This document shows, piece by piece, positions 1 through 7,157 of a stretch of 37,814 nt of DNA; positions within the stretch are counted from its first letter, which is position 1, and the number at the start of each line of letters is the position of its first letter. Position numbers and translations under genes: made by a program. The notes under the pieces are model-generated. The model was not told the origin of the DNA. It saw nothing but the letters and a program-made list of their open reading frames with translations, and ran no database searches. The DNA lies in the IMG/VR virus record IMGVR_UViG_3300030522_000009, positions 1 to 37,814 of that record; one strand, written 5' to 3'. Source of the stretch: a virus.

Positions 1-22
1 CCACCCCCCCGGTGGGGGGGGC
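1..22. other. Divergent copy of the end hairpin at the contig edge
   Basis: These bases directly precede the terminal repeat. They align, with about seven mismatches in 22, to the bases just before the other repeat copy (37667-37688), which lie in the 37661-37690 hairpin. CCACC and GGTGG can still pair around a C-rich loop. The simplest reading is a miscalled or variant copy of that hairpin at the contig edge; a genuinely different left end is possible. Confidence 0.5.
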
Positions 23-148
23 CCGCCCGCGTTTCCGCTGGACAAGATCCGCACTTAGCGTGAACATGGGGCCAGCGGTACACGTGTGTCCACACCACGG
101 AACCCGCACCCCACCACCACAGCCGCGGCCCCGGACCACCCCCGGTCC
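23..148. repeat. Terminal direct repeat, left copy (126 bp)
   Basis: Identical base for base to 37689-37814. It means the contig overlaps itself and the genome is circular, circularly permuted, or has direct terminal repeats. An HNH gene next to the terminase favours cohesive-end packaging, so an assembly overlap across a circular map is more likely than a true 126-bp terminal repeat. Inside are a CACGTG core in the run ACACGTGTGT and an inverted pair GTGTG/CACAC around 88-100. No ORF with a credible start was seen in 1-183; this may be a regulatory region for the genes that follow. Confidence 0.9.
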
Positions 149-158
149 GGGGCCGCGG
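123..158. terminator. Perfect 15-bp GC-rich hairpin before the first gene
   Basis: The arms 123-137 and 144-158 are perfect reverse complements around a six-base loop (ACCCCC). No T-tract follows, as is common for actinomycete terminators. It lies 25 bases before the first gene, so it could end readthrough from the right arm, act as an attenuator, or be a packaging or structural element. The contig's right end stops inside the second copy of this hairpin, at the equivalent of base 148. Confidence 0.5.
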
Positions 159-183
159 CGTTCCCAGGGGCAGGAGGGCGCGC

Positions 184-429
184 ATGGCCGACCAGCTCTA
201 CACCGGCACCCAGGCCGCCCAACTCGCCACCCGCTGGCGCCGCATGCTCAGCGCCGGCGCCGCCGCCGTCACCTCCCAGGCCATCTGCAACTGGCGCACC
301 CGAGGCCACATCGCTCCCGCCGGCCTCGACGAACACGGCCGGCCGCTGTACGCCCTCGCCGACATCGCCCGCGCCGAACAGGCCACCCGCAGCCGCGCCC
401 TGCGCCTCGTCGGCATCGGCGCCTCATAG
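184..429 (+). CDS. Small helix-turn-helix (MerR-like) protein
   Basis: An 81-residue protein. The start is ATG 184, preceded by the strong ribosome site CAGGAGGG. Residues 5-60 read like a MerR or excisionase-type helix-turn-helix: TGTQAAQLATRW, then a serine-glutamine-alanine helix and NWRTRGHIAPAG, then DEHGRPLYALADIARAE, the usual wing and second helix. This family binds DNA as a small regulator or recombination/packaging accessory. It is the first gene after the circular junction and lies in the same direction as the HNH and terminase genes, so a role in packaging or late regulation is possible, but the target cannot be read from the sequence. Confidence 0.7.
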   Translation: MADQLYTGTQAAQLATRWRRMLSAGAAAVTSQAICNWRTRGHIAPAGLDEHGRPLYALADIARAEQATRSRALRLVGIGAS

Positions 430-516
430 CTCCCGCTGCCCGGCGATCGGGCGAGGAGCCTGGCCGCAGCCCCCGCTGTCGGGGCCGCGCCCACAGATCA
501 CCTTGGGATGGTGAAC

Positions 517-554
517 GGCTGCCCGGGGCACCGGCGGACTCGCCCCGGGCAGCC
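517..554. terminator. 13-bp perfect hairpin between small genes
   Basis: The arms 517-529 and 542-554 pair perfectly (GGCTGCCCGGGGC with its complement) around a 12-base loop. It fills much of the 430-583 gap, in which I see no ORF with a ribosome site. It is a likely terminator or attenuator of the 184-429 gene. Confidence 0.55.
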
Positions 555-583
555 AACAACCCGCCCGCCACACAGGAGCAGCC

Positions 584-799
584 ATGGCCGAGTGGACCGC
601 CCAGCACCGCCTCACCCTCTACAACCAGATCGAGACCACCGCCGGCCCCATAACCGAACGCGGGCAGCAGTGGGCCGAGACCCGGGCCACGGGATTCGTC
701 CACCTCCTGTGCAACTGCGGCTACAGCACAGGCTGGATCCCCCGAACACGGATGCCCACGCCCGAGGACCTCAAGGCTCAGCACGGCGTCCCCTCATGA
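584..799 (+). CDS. Hypothetical protein, 71 aa
   Basis: Not recognised as a family member. The ATG at 584 follows CAGGAGCAGCC, a good ribosome site. The protein is hydrophilic with tryptophans near the start and a CNCGYSTGW segment in the middle; the single CxC pair is too little to call a metal site. It ends 16 bases before the HNH endonuclease, probably in one transcript. Many actinophages carry similar short proteins between the genome end and the terminase genes. Coding status rests on the start signal, spacing and codon bias. Confidence 0.6.
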   Translation: MAEWTAQHRLTLYNQIETTAGPITERGQQWAETRATGFVHLLCNCGYSTGWIPRTRMPTPEDLKAQHGVPS

Positions 800-815
800 G
801 CCTGAGCGTCTGACC

Positions 816-1232
816 ATGCCGTCCCGTGCGCCTCGCCCATGTACCTCACCAGGCTGCTCAGGCGATCCCGTACAGGGCTCAGCGAAGTGCCTTGACTGCC
901 TTGATCGTTCACGCCGTTCACGTCCCTCAGCGACAGCCCAGGGCTACGGGGACGAGCACCGTGAGCGTTTCCGCAAGGGCGTCCTGCAGCGTGATCCGAC
1001 GTGCGTGTGCACGTCGACGGAGCACAAGCACGGCAGCCCGTGCGGCGCGCGCAGCGAGCACGCCGACCACTACCCGCTGTCCAAGAAGGAACTGCGCGCC
1101 CGCGGCCTGGACGAGCACCACCCGAACTACGGCCGAGGCCTCTGCGCCTCATGCCACGCCCGGGCAACAGGCAAGCACCAGCCGGCCGGTTGGGCAGCCA
1201 CGCCCCGCGAGCCCGACGAGCCCCCTTTCTGA
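816..1232 (+). CDS. HNH endonuclease, probable packaging partner of terminase
   Basis: A 138-residue protein with an N-terminal four-cysteine cluster (C9, C14, C25, C28) and a clear HNH domain: E81-H82-A83-D84-H85 followed by PLSK, then N104 and C110-x-x-C113-H114 with K120. The DH/N/H residues form the metal-dependent nuclease centre. In many HK97-like phages an HNH protein encoded beside the terminase is needed for the large terminase to cut at cos (established for HK97-type phages). Its place directly before the terminase genes fits that role. Start ATG 816 has only a weak ribosome site; no better in-frame start was seen. Confidence 0.85.
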   Translation: MPSRAPRPCTSPGCSGDPVQGSAKCLDCLDRSRRSRPSATAQGYGDEHRERFRKGVLQRDPTCVCTSTEHKHGSPCGARSEHADHYPLSKKELRARGLDEHHPNYGRGLCASCHARATGKHQPAGWAATPREPDEPPF

Positions 1233-1397
1233 CCGAGCGTGACGGCCGGACCAGGGGGAGGGGGGCTCGGATCTCTGGGGGTGGAGGGGGTCGGAACGCG
1301 GGGGGGAGCCCCCTCTCGCGCTGACAGGTAACGAGATCCGCCGTACCGCGGCCACCGCCGTAACCGAACGTGACCGCCGGGGCGGTCGGAGGTGATC
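1233..1397. other. G-rich gap; candidate cos/packaging site or G-quadruplex
   Basis: No gene seen. Between about 1255 and 1310 the plus strand has consecutive runs of five to seven Gs (GGGGGAGGGGGG, GGGGG, GGGGG, GGGGGGG) separated by 4-11 bases, enough to form a G-quadruplex. The last run also pairs with CCCCC a few bases later as a short hairpin. Because it sits between the HNH endonuclease and the terminase genes it is the natural place for a cos or pac site. That is inference: no cut site can be read directly. Confidence 0.4.
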
Positions 1398-1625
1398 ATG
1401 AAGCTGTGGATCGTCGCCGAGGTGAAGAGCTTCGACACCAGGGGCTGGGCGCTCGACTGGGAGTTCGCCGGAGCCTTCGCCACCAGGGAGGAGGCGGCCG
1501 GCGTGTGCACGCGCCCGGGCCTGTGCCTGTTCTCCGCCGAGCTGGGCGTGTTCGTCGGCGGCGGTGACACCATGCCTGCGCCGGACCTCGCCTTCCCCTC
1601 GGGCACGGGACAGACCCATGGGTAA
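1398..1625 (+). CDS. Hypothetical protein, 75 aa, before small terminase
   Basis: Start ATG 1398 follows GGAGGTG at ideal spacing; an in-frame GTG lies two codons earlier inside that ribosome site. The protein is acidic and rich in tryptophan and phenylalanine at its N-terminus, has two cysteines in the middle (about 36 and 42), and has no domain I recognise. Its end overlaps the start of the small terminase by 8 bases, so the two are probably translationally coupled. It may be a packaging accessory by position only. Confidence 0.65.
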   Translation: MKLWIVAEVKSFDTRGWALDWEFAGAFATREEAAGVCTRPGLCLFSAELGVFVGGGDTMPAPDLAFPSGTGQTHG

Positions 1626-2100
1626 GCGTGGGCCCGCTCCGAAGCCGACTCAGCTGCGCGTGCTGCACGGTGACCGCCGGGACCGGATCAACACCGACGA
1701 GCCGCAGCCCGACGCCGGTGAGATCCTCCCGCCCGACTGGCTGAGCGAGACGGCCCTTGAGGTCTGGGAGACGTTCGCCGGCGACCTCGAAGCCAAGCGC
1801 GTGCTGACGGCATGGGACACCGAGGCGTTCGCCAACTGGTGCGACGCCGTCGCCCGTCGACGCGACGCCGCGCAGCACGTCGAGGACGAGGGCGCCGTCG
1901 TCGAGCTGGAGGTGTTCAACAAGAACGGCGAGCTGACCGGCCACCGCCGCGCCAAGAACCCCTGGCTCCTCGCGCTGGACGCGGCCGACGCCCAGGTGCA
2001 GCGCTACGGCGCCCGCTTCGGCCTCACCCCCAGCGACCGCGCGCAGCTCAAGATCCCCAATCAGGGGGAGGGGAAGGGCGCGGAGCGGCTGCTGTCCTGA
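1618..2100 (+). CDS. terS: Terminase small subunit (P27-like)
   Basis: A 160-residue protein starting MGKRGPAPKP at ATG 1618, the characteristic opening of P27-family small terminases. It binds the packaging site on phage DNA and hands it to the large subunit. The middle is a helical segment (about 45-85) typical of the oligomerisation core, and the end is basic and glycine-rich. Length is normal for the family. An upstream in-frame ATG exists at 1564, but the MGKRGP motif decides the start. The overlap with the preceding gene and the 15-base gap to the large terminase support one operon. Confidence 0.88.
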   Translation: MGKRGPAPKPTQLRVLHGDRRDRINTDEPQPDAGEILPPDWLSETALEVWETFAGDLEAKRVLTAWDTEAFANWCDAVARRRDAAQHVEDEGAVVELEVFNKNGELTGHRRAKNPWLLALDAADAQVQRYGARFGLTPSDRAQLKIPNQGEGKGAERLLS

Positions 2101-2115
2101 CGCGGGGAGGGCGCC

Positions 2116-3936
2116 ATGGCTCCGCGGACCACCACCCGCCCCACCACCCGCAAGACAGCCAGCCGCCGCCCCGCACGCCGTACGCGTACGGTCCGCGTCG
2201 ACCACCACAAGCGGTGGCGGCCGGCCAGCCGCCGCGGCGGCGTCTGCGGCTACACCCTCGACGGCAAGACCTGCACCCGGCGCGGCGCGCACTACTGCGA
2301 GCCGCGCGCGGACAAGGTCGTCAAGTTCTTCGCCGAGCTCCTCATCCACCCCGCCGGCGCCCTGGCCAACACCCGCTTCGAGCTGGCGGCCTGGCAGGAG
2401 CACGAGATCGTCCGGCCCCTGTTCGGCGAGGTCCACTGGTCGCAGCAGTGGGGCCGCTACGTCCGCCGCTACACCCGCGCCACCGTCGTCATGGGCCGCA
2501 AGAACGGCAAGAGCGCGCTGCTGTCCGGGATCGCGCTGTACATGCTGTGTGCGGACGGCGAGGAGTCCGCCGAGGTCTACGGCGCCGCGGCGAACACCCG
2601 CCAGGCGGGCAAGGTGTTCGAGCCCGCCACGAAGATGGTGAAGAAGTCCCCGGTCCTCGCCCAGCGGCTGACGCACATCAAGAACCAGCGGCGCCTGGTC
2701 GACGAGAAGACCGGCAGCCACTACGAGGTCATCCCGGCGGACGCCGACGTCGAGCTGGGCCACAACCCGCACGCGTTCATCCTCGACGAGGTCCTCTCCC
2801 AGCCGGACGACTCGCTGTGGGTGGCCATGCGCACGGCGGCCGGCGCGCGCGTGCAGCCGCTGATGCTGGCCATCACCACCGAGACCAAGGACGGCGTCTC
2901 CTTCGGCGCCGAGTTCATCGACGAGGCCGACCGCGTCCTCGAGGACCCGGCCCGGGCGCCGCACCACTTCGTCTTCGTGCGCAAGACACCGCGCACGGTC
3001 GACGAACTCGAGCGGCTGTGGCGGCTGTTCCCCGCCCGCCCGGAACTGCCCGTCTCCCTCGACCCGTGGGACGAGGCGAACTGGGCCTGGGCCAACCCGG
3101 CGTTGGGCAGCTTCCTGTCGATCACCTCGCTGCGCGAGGAGGCCGACGAGGCCCGCAAAAGCCCCGCGGCCGAGGCCGGCTTCCGCCAGTTCCGGCTGAA
3201 CCAGCGTGTCTCGCAGGTGACGCGGTGGATCCCCATGGACCTGTGGAACGCGTGCACCCGGGAGATCGCCCCCACCCCCGACTGGGTCCGGGAACGGCTC
3301 AAGGGCCAGCGCTGCTGGGGCGGCCTGGACCTGTCCAGCAAGCTCGACCTGACCGCGCTCACGCTGCTGTTCCCCGACGGCTCGGCACTGTGGCGGTTCT
3401 GGGTCCCGGAGTCCATCACGCCCGTCCTCAGCGAGCACACCAACGGTGCCTTCGGGGAGTGGGTCAAGGACGGCTGGATCACCGAGACCGAGGGCGACAC
3501 GATCGACTACGACCGCATCTACGACGACGTCGAGGCCGACCACAAGGACTTCAAGATCGTCGACATCACGTACGACAAGTGGTGCGGCGAGCCGGTGCGC
3601 CAGGAGATCGTGAAGCGGACCCGGCTGAAAATGCTGGAATCGAACACGACGTTCGACCGGATGACGCCCCCGATGACGGACCTGATGCGCCGTCTCAAGA
3701 CGCAGGGTGCACCCGAGTTCGCCCACTACGGCAACCCGGTCGCGCGGTGGATGGCCGACAACGTCGAGAAGAAGAGCCCGCGCGACGACCCTGTCCGGCT
3801 GCGGCCCGTCAAGCCCGACCGCGACAAGTCCGGCAAACGCATCGACGGCATGGTCAGCCTGATCCTCGGCGTCGACGGCGCGATGCGCGGCCTGCCCACA
3901 CCGTCCGTCTACGAGAGCCAGGGCATGGCCCTGTGA
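2116..3936 (+). CDS. terL: Terminase large subunit
   Basis: A 606-residue motor and nuclease that pumps DNA into the prohead. It has a Walker A-type loop GRKNGKS at 127-133, Walker B FILDE at 221-225, and an RNase H-like nuclease half beginning GGLDLSSKLDLTAL at about 402-415, with a further acidic block (YDRIYDDVEADHKDFKIVD) near 465-485. Length and order match the Terminase_1 family. The first 40 residues are very basic and may be a disordered tail. Start ATG 2116 follows GGGAGGGCGCC. Confidence 0.95.
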   Translation: MAPRTTTRPTTRKTASRRPARRTRTVRVDHHKRWRPASRRGGVCGYTLDGKTCTRRGAHYCEPRADKVVKFFAELLIHPAGALANTRFELAAWQEHEIVRPLFGEVHWSQQWGRYVRRYTRATVVMGRKNGKSALLSGIALYMLCADGEESAEVYGAAANTRQAGKVFEPATKMVKKSPVLAQRLTHIKNQRRLVDEKTGSHYEVIPADADVELGHNPHAFILDEVLSQPDDSLWVAMRTAAGARVQPLMLAITTETKDGVSFGAEFIDEADRVLEDPARAPHHFVFVRKTPRTVDELERLWRLFPARPELPVSLDPWDEANWAWANPALGSFLSITSLREEADEARKSPAAEAGFRQFRLNQRVSQVTRWIPMDLWNACTREIAPTPDWVRERLKGQRCWGGLDLSSKLDLTALTLLFPDGSALWRFWVPESITPVLSEHTNGAFGEWVKDGWITETEGDTIDYDRIYDDVEADHKDFKIVDITYDKWCGEPVRQEIVKRTRLKMLESNTTFDRMTPPMTDLMRRLKTQGAPEFAHYGNPVARWMADNVEKKSPRDDPVRLRPVKPDRDKSGKRIDGMVSLILGVDGAMRGLPTPSVYESQGMAL

Positions 3937-3953
3937 CCACCAGGAGGTGACGG

Positions 3954-4145
3954 GTGGATCGCTGGGACGTCCTCGCACTGCTCGGGATTGTGCTGCTCGG
4001 CGTGGGGCTGTGGCTGCTCGCGCCGTGGCTCGGCCTGGCCGTGGCCGGCGGCGTGCTCCTGGTCGTCGGCCTGGGCGGCTCCGTCTACGCCGAGAAGTCC
4101 GCCGCCCGCCAGGAGCTCATCGACGCGAAGAAGGGCGGTGTGTGA
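3954..4145 (+). CDS. Small two-helix membrane protein
   Basis: A 63-residue protein from GTG 3954 with an excellent ribosome site (AGGAGGTGACGG). Two hydrophobic helices, about 7-26 and 28-45, are followed by a short charged tail ending KKGG. It lies between terminase and portal and overlaps the portal start as TGATG, so it is coupled to it. Such small membrane proteins are common at this position in actinophages; their job is not known to me. A head-assembly membrane anchor or a lysis accessory are both possible. Confidence 0.75.
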   Translation: MDRWDVLALLGIVLLGVGLWLLAPWLGLAVAGGVLLVVGLGGSVYAEKSAARQELIDAKKGGV

Positions 4146-6187
4146 TGGGCTTCCTGCGTTCCGCGGTACGGTCCGCGGCCCGGGCCTCCGCCGGGCCGCT
4201 GTCCTCGATCGCCACCCCGGAGAAGTGGGTCGTCGACTGGTTCACCGGCAACATGGCCAACAGCGCCGGCGTCCGCGTCGACTACGACACCGCGATGATG
4301 TACGCGCCCTTTTTCGCCGGCGTCCGCGTCATCGCCGAGGACCTCGGCCTTCTGCCTCTTTTCCTCTACGAGCGGCTCAAGCGCGGCAAGGACCGTGCGA
4401 CCGGGCATCCGCTGTACCCGCTGCTGCACGACGCGCCCAATCCGATGATGGGCGCGATGAGCTTCAAGGAGGCTCTGCAGGGCCACGCCATCACCTGGGG
4501 GCGCGGCGTCGCGTACGTCGTCACCCACGAGCGCACGGGCGTGATCGAGGAGCTGTGGCCGCTGCGCCCCGACCGGCTGCGCGTCAAGATCAGGCAGATG
4601 GGCAAGGGCCGCGTCGAGCGCTGGATCCAGTACCGCGACGACGTCAACGGCATCTACGCCAACCTGGCGCCGGGCGAGTACCTGTGCATCAACGGCCTCG
4701 GGGACAACGGCGTGACGGGCTACTCCGTCGTCGAGCTGGCCGCCAACTCGATCGGCCTGGGCCTGGCCACCGAGCACTACGGCGCGAAGGTGTTCAGCAA
4801 CGGCGCGGCCCCGGCCGGCGCGCTGAGCCACCCGCAGAACCTGAGCCCCGACGCCCGCAAGCGCATGGCCGACGACTGGGAGAACATCCACCGCGGCATC
4901 GACCGCGCACACCGCGTCGCCATCCTCGAAGAGGGCGTGACCTGGCAGGCCGTCGGTCTGCCCAACGACGCCAACCAGTTCCTGGAGACCCGAAAACTCC
5001 AGGTCACCGACATGGCGCGGTGGCTCCGTCTCCCGCCCCACAAGATCGGCGACCTGGACCGCGCCACCTTCTCCAACATCGAGGAGCAGCAGCTCGACTA
5101 CGTGTCGTCCGCGCTGAACGCGTGGCTGACCCGCTGGGAACAGGCCGTCCTCACCCAGCTCCTCCTCCCGGAGGAGCGGGCACGGTACTTCCCCGAGCAC
5201 CTGGTCGACGCGCTGCTGCGCGGCAACACCGCAGCCCGCTACCAGGCGTACGCGGTAGGCCGCCAGTGGGGCTGGCTGTCCGCGAACGACGTCCGCGAGC
5301 GGGAGAACATGAACCCCGTCGACGGCGGAGACGCCTACCTCGTCCCGCTCAACATGATTCCCGCCGGCGGTGGCACGGCGCCGCCCGCCGTCGAGGACGA
5401 CGACGCCCGAGCCCGCCGGTACGCGCGGCTGCTGCGCGGTCGTGGCGTCGTCGCGCGGGAGCGGCTCGGGGACGCGTGGGCGCCGAAGATCGAGGAGGCC
5501 GACCAGGAGATCGCCGACCTGGAGCGCAAGAAGGTCGGCGCCCTGGTCGACGACCACCTCTACGGTGAGCGCGGCCGTCGTTCGGTGGCCGCGTTCCTCG
5601 CCGCGCTGTCCGTGCTGTATGCCGAGGACGGGCCGATCGCCGAGGCGATGACCACGCTGTGGCTGCCGATCATGACGGCGTTCGCCGGCGACGTCGCCGA
5701 GGACGCCGCCGAGGAGGTCGGCCACGAGGACGACATCGACCTGTCCGTGTGGGCGCGCGCGTACACCCTCGCGCACGTCGCCTACCGGATCGGCTCCGCC
5801 TTCGGGCAGCTGCGCAAACAGGCCGAGAAGGCCGACACCCAGGAGGACGCGGCGACCGCGGTCGTCGAGCGGCTGATCAAGTGGCAGGAGGAGCGGCCCG
5901 CGCAGACCGCCCGCTGGGAGTCCTCCCAGATGTCGAACGCCGCGGCGCGGGAGACGTGGAAAGAGGCCGGCGTCCAGACCCTCAAATGGGTCACCCAGGG
6001 CTCCGAACACTGCCCGTACTGCACCAAGCTCGACGGAGCCACGACCGAGATCGAGGTCCCCTTCATCGCCAAGGGCGACGAGGTCGAGGGCGCCGAGGGC
6101 GAGGCCTTGAAGGCCAAGCGCAACACCTTCCACCCGCCAGTGCACGCGGGCTGCAGATGTCAGGTGGTGCCCGTTGTCAGCGACTGA
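4145..6187 (+). CDS. Portal protein fused to MuF-like minor head domain
   Basis: A 680-residue protein. Residues 1 to about 405 are an HK97-type portal, the dodecameric ring through which DNA enters and leaves the head. After a charged helical linker (about 415-580), the last 100 residues match the C-terminus of Mu gpF-like minor head proteins: C623-P-Y-C626, LDG at 629-631, a PF motif at 639-640, then H663, H667, C670 and C672 in HPPVHAGCRC, the usual metal-binding end. Portals alone are usually about 400-500 residues and MuF is often a separate gene, so this is a fusion. Start ATG 4145 overlaps the preceding stop; the longer upstream frame lacks a start signal. Confidence 0.9.
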   Translation: MGFLRSAVRSAARASAGPLSSIATPEKWVVDWFTGNMANSAGVRVDYDTAMMYAPFFAGVRVIAEDLGLLPLFLYERLKRGKDRATGHPLYPLLHDAPNPMMGAMSFKEALQGHAITWGRGVAYVVTHERTGVIEELWPLRPDRLRVKIRQMGKGRVERWIQYRDDVNGIYANLAPGEYLCINGLGDNGVTGYSVVELAANSIGLGLATEHYGAKVFSNGAAPAGALSHPQNLSPDARKRMADDWENIHRGIDRAHRVAILEEGVTWQAVGLPNDANQFLETRKLQVTDMARWLRLPPHKIGDLDRATFSNIEEQQLDYVSSALNAWLTRWEQAVLTQLLLPEERARYFPEHLVDALLRGNTAARYQAYAVGRQWGWLSANDVRERENMNPVDGGDAYLVPLNMIPAGGGTAPPAVEDDDARARRYARLLRGRGVVARERLGDAWAPKIEEADQEIADLERKKVGALVDDHLYGERGRRSVAAFLAALSVLYAEDGPIAEAMTTLWLPIMTAFAGDVAEDAAEEVGHEDDIDLSVWARAYTLAHVAYRIGSAFGQLRKQAEKADTQEDAATAVVERLIKWQEERPAQTARWESSQMSNAAARETWKEAGVQTLKWVTQGSEHCPYCTKLDGATTEIEVPFIAKGDEVEGAEGEALKAKRNTFHPPVHAGCRCQVVPVVSD

Positions 6188-6380
6188 GCAACCGCGGAAC
6201 GGGATCGAGGAAGGCACCTGCTCGGAGTGCGGTTGCCTCGCCGAGCGTGGTCCGTCCGGTGCTTGGTGGCACGTACGCCGCGCGGACAGCTGCGGCCGGG
6301 GCCCGGCTCGTTTCGCCGTACGCCAGCAGCAGACCGCGTCGCGTGACCGGCAGATACGACACCCCGGGAGGGACAGATGA
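6174..6380 (+). CDS. Small zinc-ribbon-like protein with TTG start
   Basis: A 68-residue frame beginning at TTG 6174, with AGGTGG seven bases upstream inside the portal gene, and ending in an ATGA overlap with the protease gene. It contains CSECGC near residue 16 and a second lone cysteine near 40, a possible but incomplete metal site, and a basic, glutamine-rich tail. The tight start and stop overlaps on both sides argue that it is real. No function recognised. Confidence 0.6.
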   Translation: MSATEQPRNGIEEGTCSECGCLAERGPSGAWWHVRRADSCGRGPARFAVRQQQTASRDRQIRHPGRDR

Positions 6381-7105
6381 AGGGTCAGCGTCATTACCTG
6401 CGCGGCTACGTCCAGCGCGCCGACGACGACCAGGGCGACGACGACACGGGCAAGCCGCTCACGATCGTCGCCGCGACCGAGGGCCGCAAGGGCGACGGCC
6501 TCAACCTGGTCATGAAGGGCGCCGAACTCGGCCGCTTCAAGGACAACCCCGTCGTCGGCTACGGGCATTCGTACTGGGGCCGCGACGGCCTGCCCATCGG
6601 CCGCTCCGACAAGACGTGGATCGACGGCGAGCGCCTGCTGATGGACATCGTCTTCGACAGCGACGAGGACGAGTTCGCCCGCAAGGTCGAACGCAAGTAC
6701 CGCAAGCGGATGATGAACGCGTTCTCCATCGGCTTCAACGTCTGGAACATCGACGACTCCGGCACCCCCGAGGGCTGGGAGCTGTTCGAGGTCTCCGCGG
6801 TCCCGCTGCCCATGGACCCCAACGCGATCGTCGAGTCCGGCCGCGACGGCCACCTCGCCCTGGTGCGCGGACTCCTCGACGTCCCCGACGCGCTCACCGA
6901 GGCCGACGTCGCCATGCTGCGTCAACTCACCAGCGGGCGCGCCGGGGCGGTCCTGTCGAAGAAGAACAAGGGCCTCGTCGAGAACGCGATCACCGCGCTT
7001 CAGGAACTCCTCGACGCCGCCGGCGCGAGCGACGACCAGGACGACGACGCGCGCGCCGCGCACCAGGCCCGCCTGCGGCGCCTGGCCGGCCTGCGCGCCA
7101 GCTGA
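6377..7105 (+). CDS. HK97-family prohead maturation protease
   Basis: A 242-residue serine protease (S78-like) that trims the capsid N-terminal domain during head maturation. The visible core is NPVVGYGHSY with H64, then an acidic and basic helix and RMMNAFSIGFNVWN with S117, followed by ELFEVSAVPLPMDPNAI around 135-152. H64 and S117 fit the catalytic histidine and serine. Residues after 165 are an acidic helical extension. Start ATG 6377 follows GGGAGGGACAG and overlaps the stop of the preceding gene. It lies directly before the capsid gene, as expected. Confidence 0.92.
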   Translation: MKGQRHYLRGYVQRADDDQGDDDTGKPLTIVAATEGRKGDGLNLVMKGAELGRFKDNPVVGYGHSYWGRDGLPIGRSDKTWIDGERLLMDIVFDSDEDEFARKVERKYRKRMMNAFSIGFNVWNIDDSGTPEGWELFEVSAVPLPMDPNAIVESGRDGHLALVRGLLDVPDALTEADVAMLRQLTSGRAGAVLSKKNKGLVENAITALQELLDAAGASDDQDDDARAAHQARLRRLAGLRAS

Positions 7106-7157
7106 CTTCCGCCCCCGCACCGCGGGCGGCACCACCCACACCCAGAAGGGGACGGAA

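Noticed and set aside
23-148. True 126-bp direct terminal repeat of the virion
   Set aside because: Not excluded, but an HNH gene next to the terminase suggests cos packaging, and assemblers leave overlaps of this size on circular contigs; kept as a repeat without claiming a packaging role.
1396-3978. 860-codon open frame on the minus strand opposite the terminase genes
   Set aside because: It lies antisense to well-supported terminase genes and has no domain pattern. Long antisense frames are expected in DNA with very high third-position GC.
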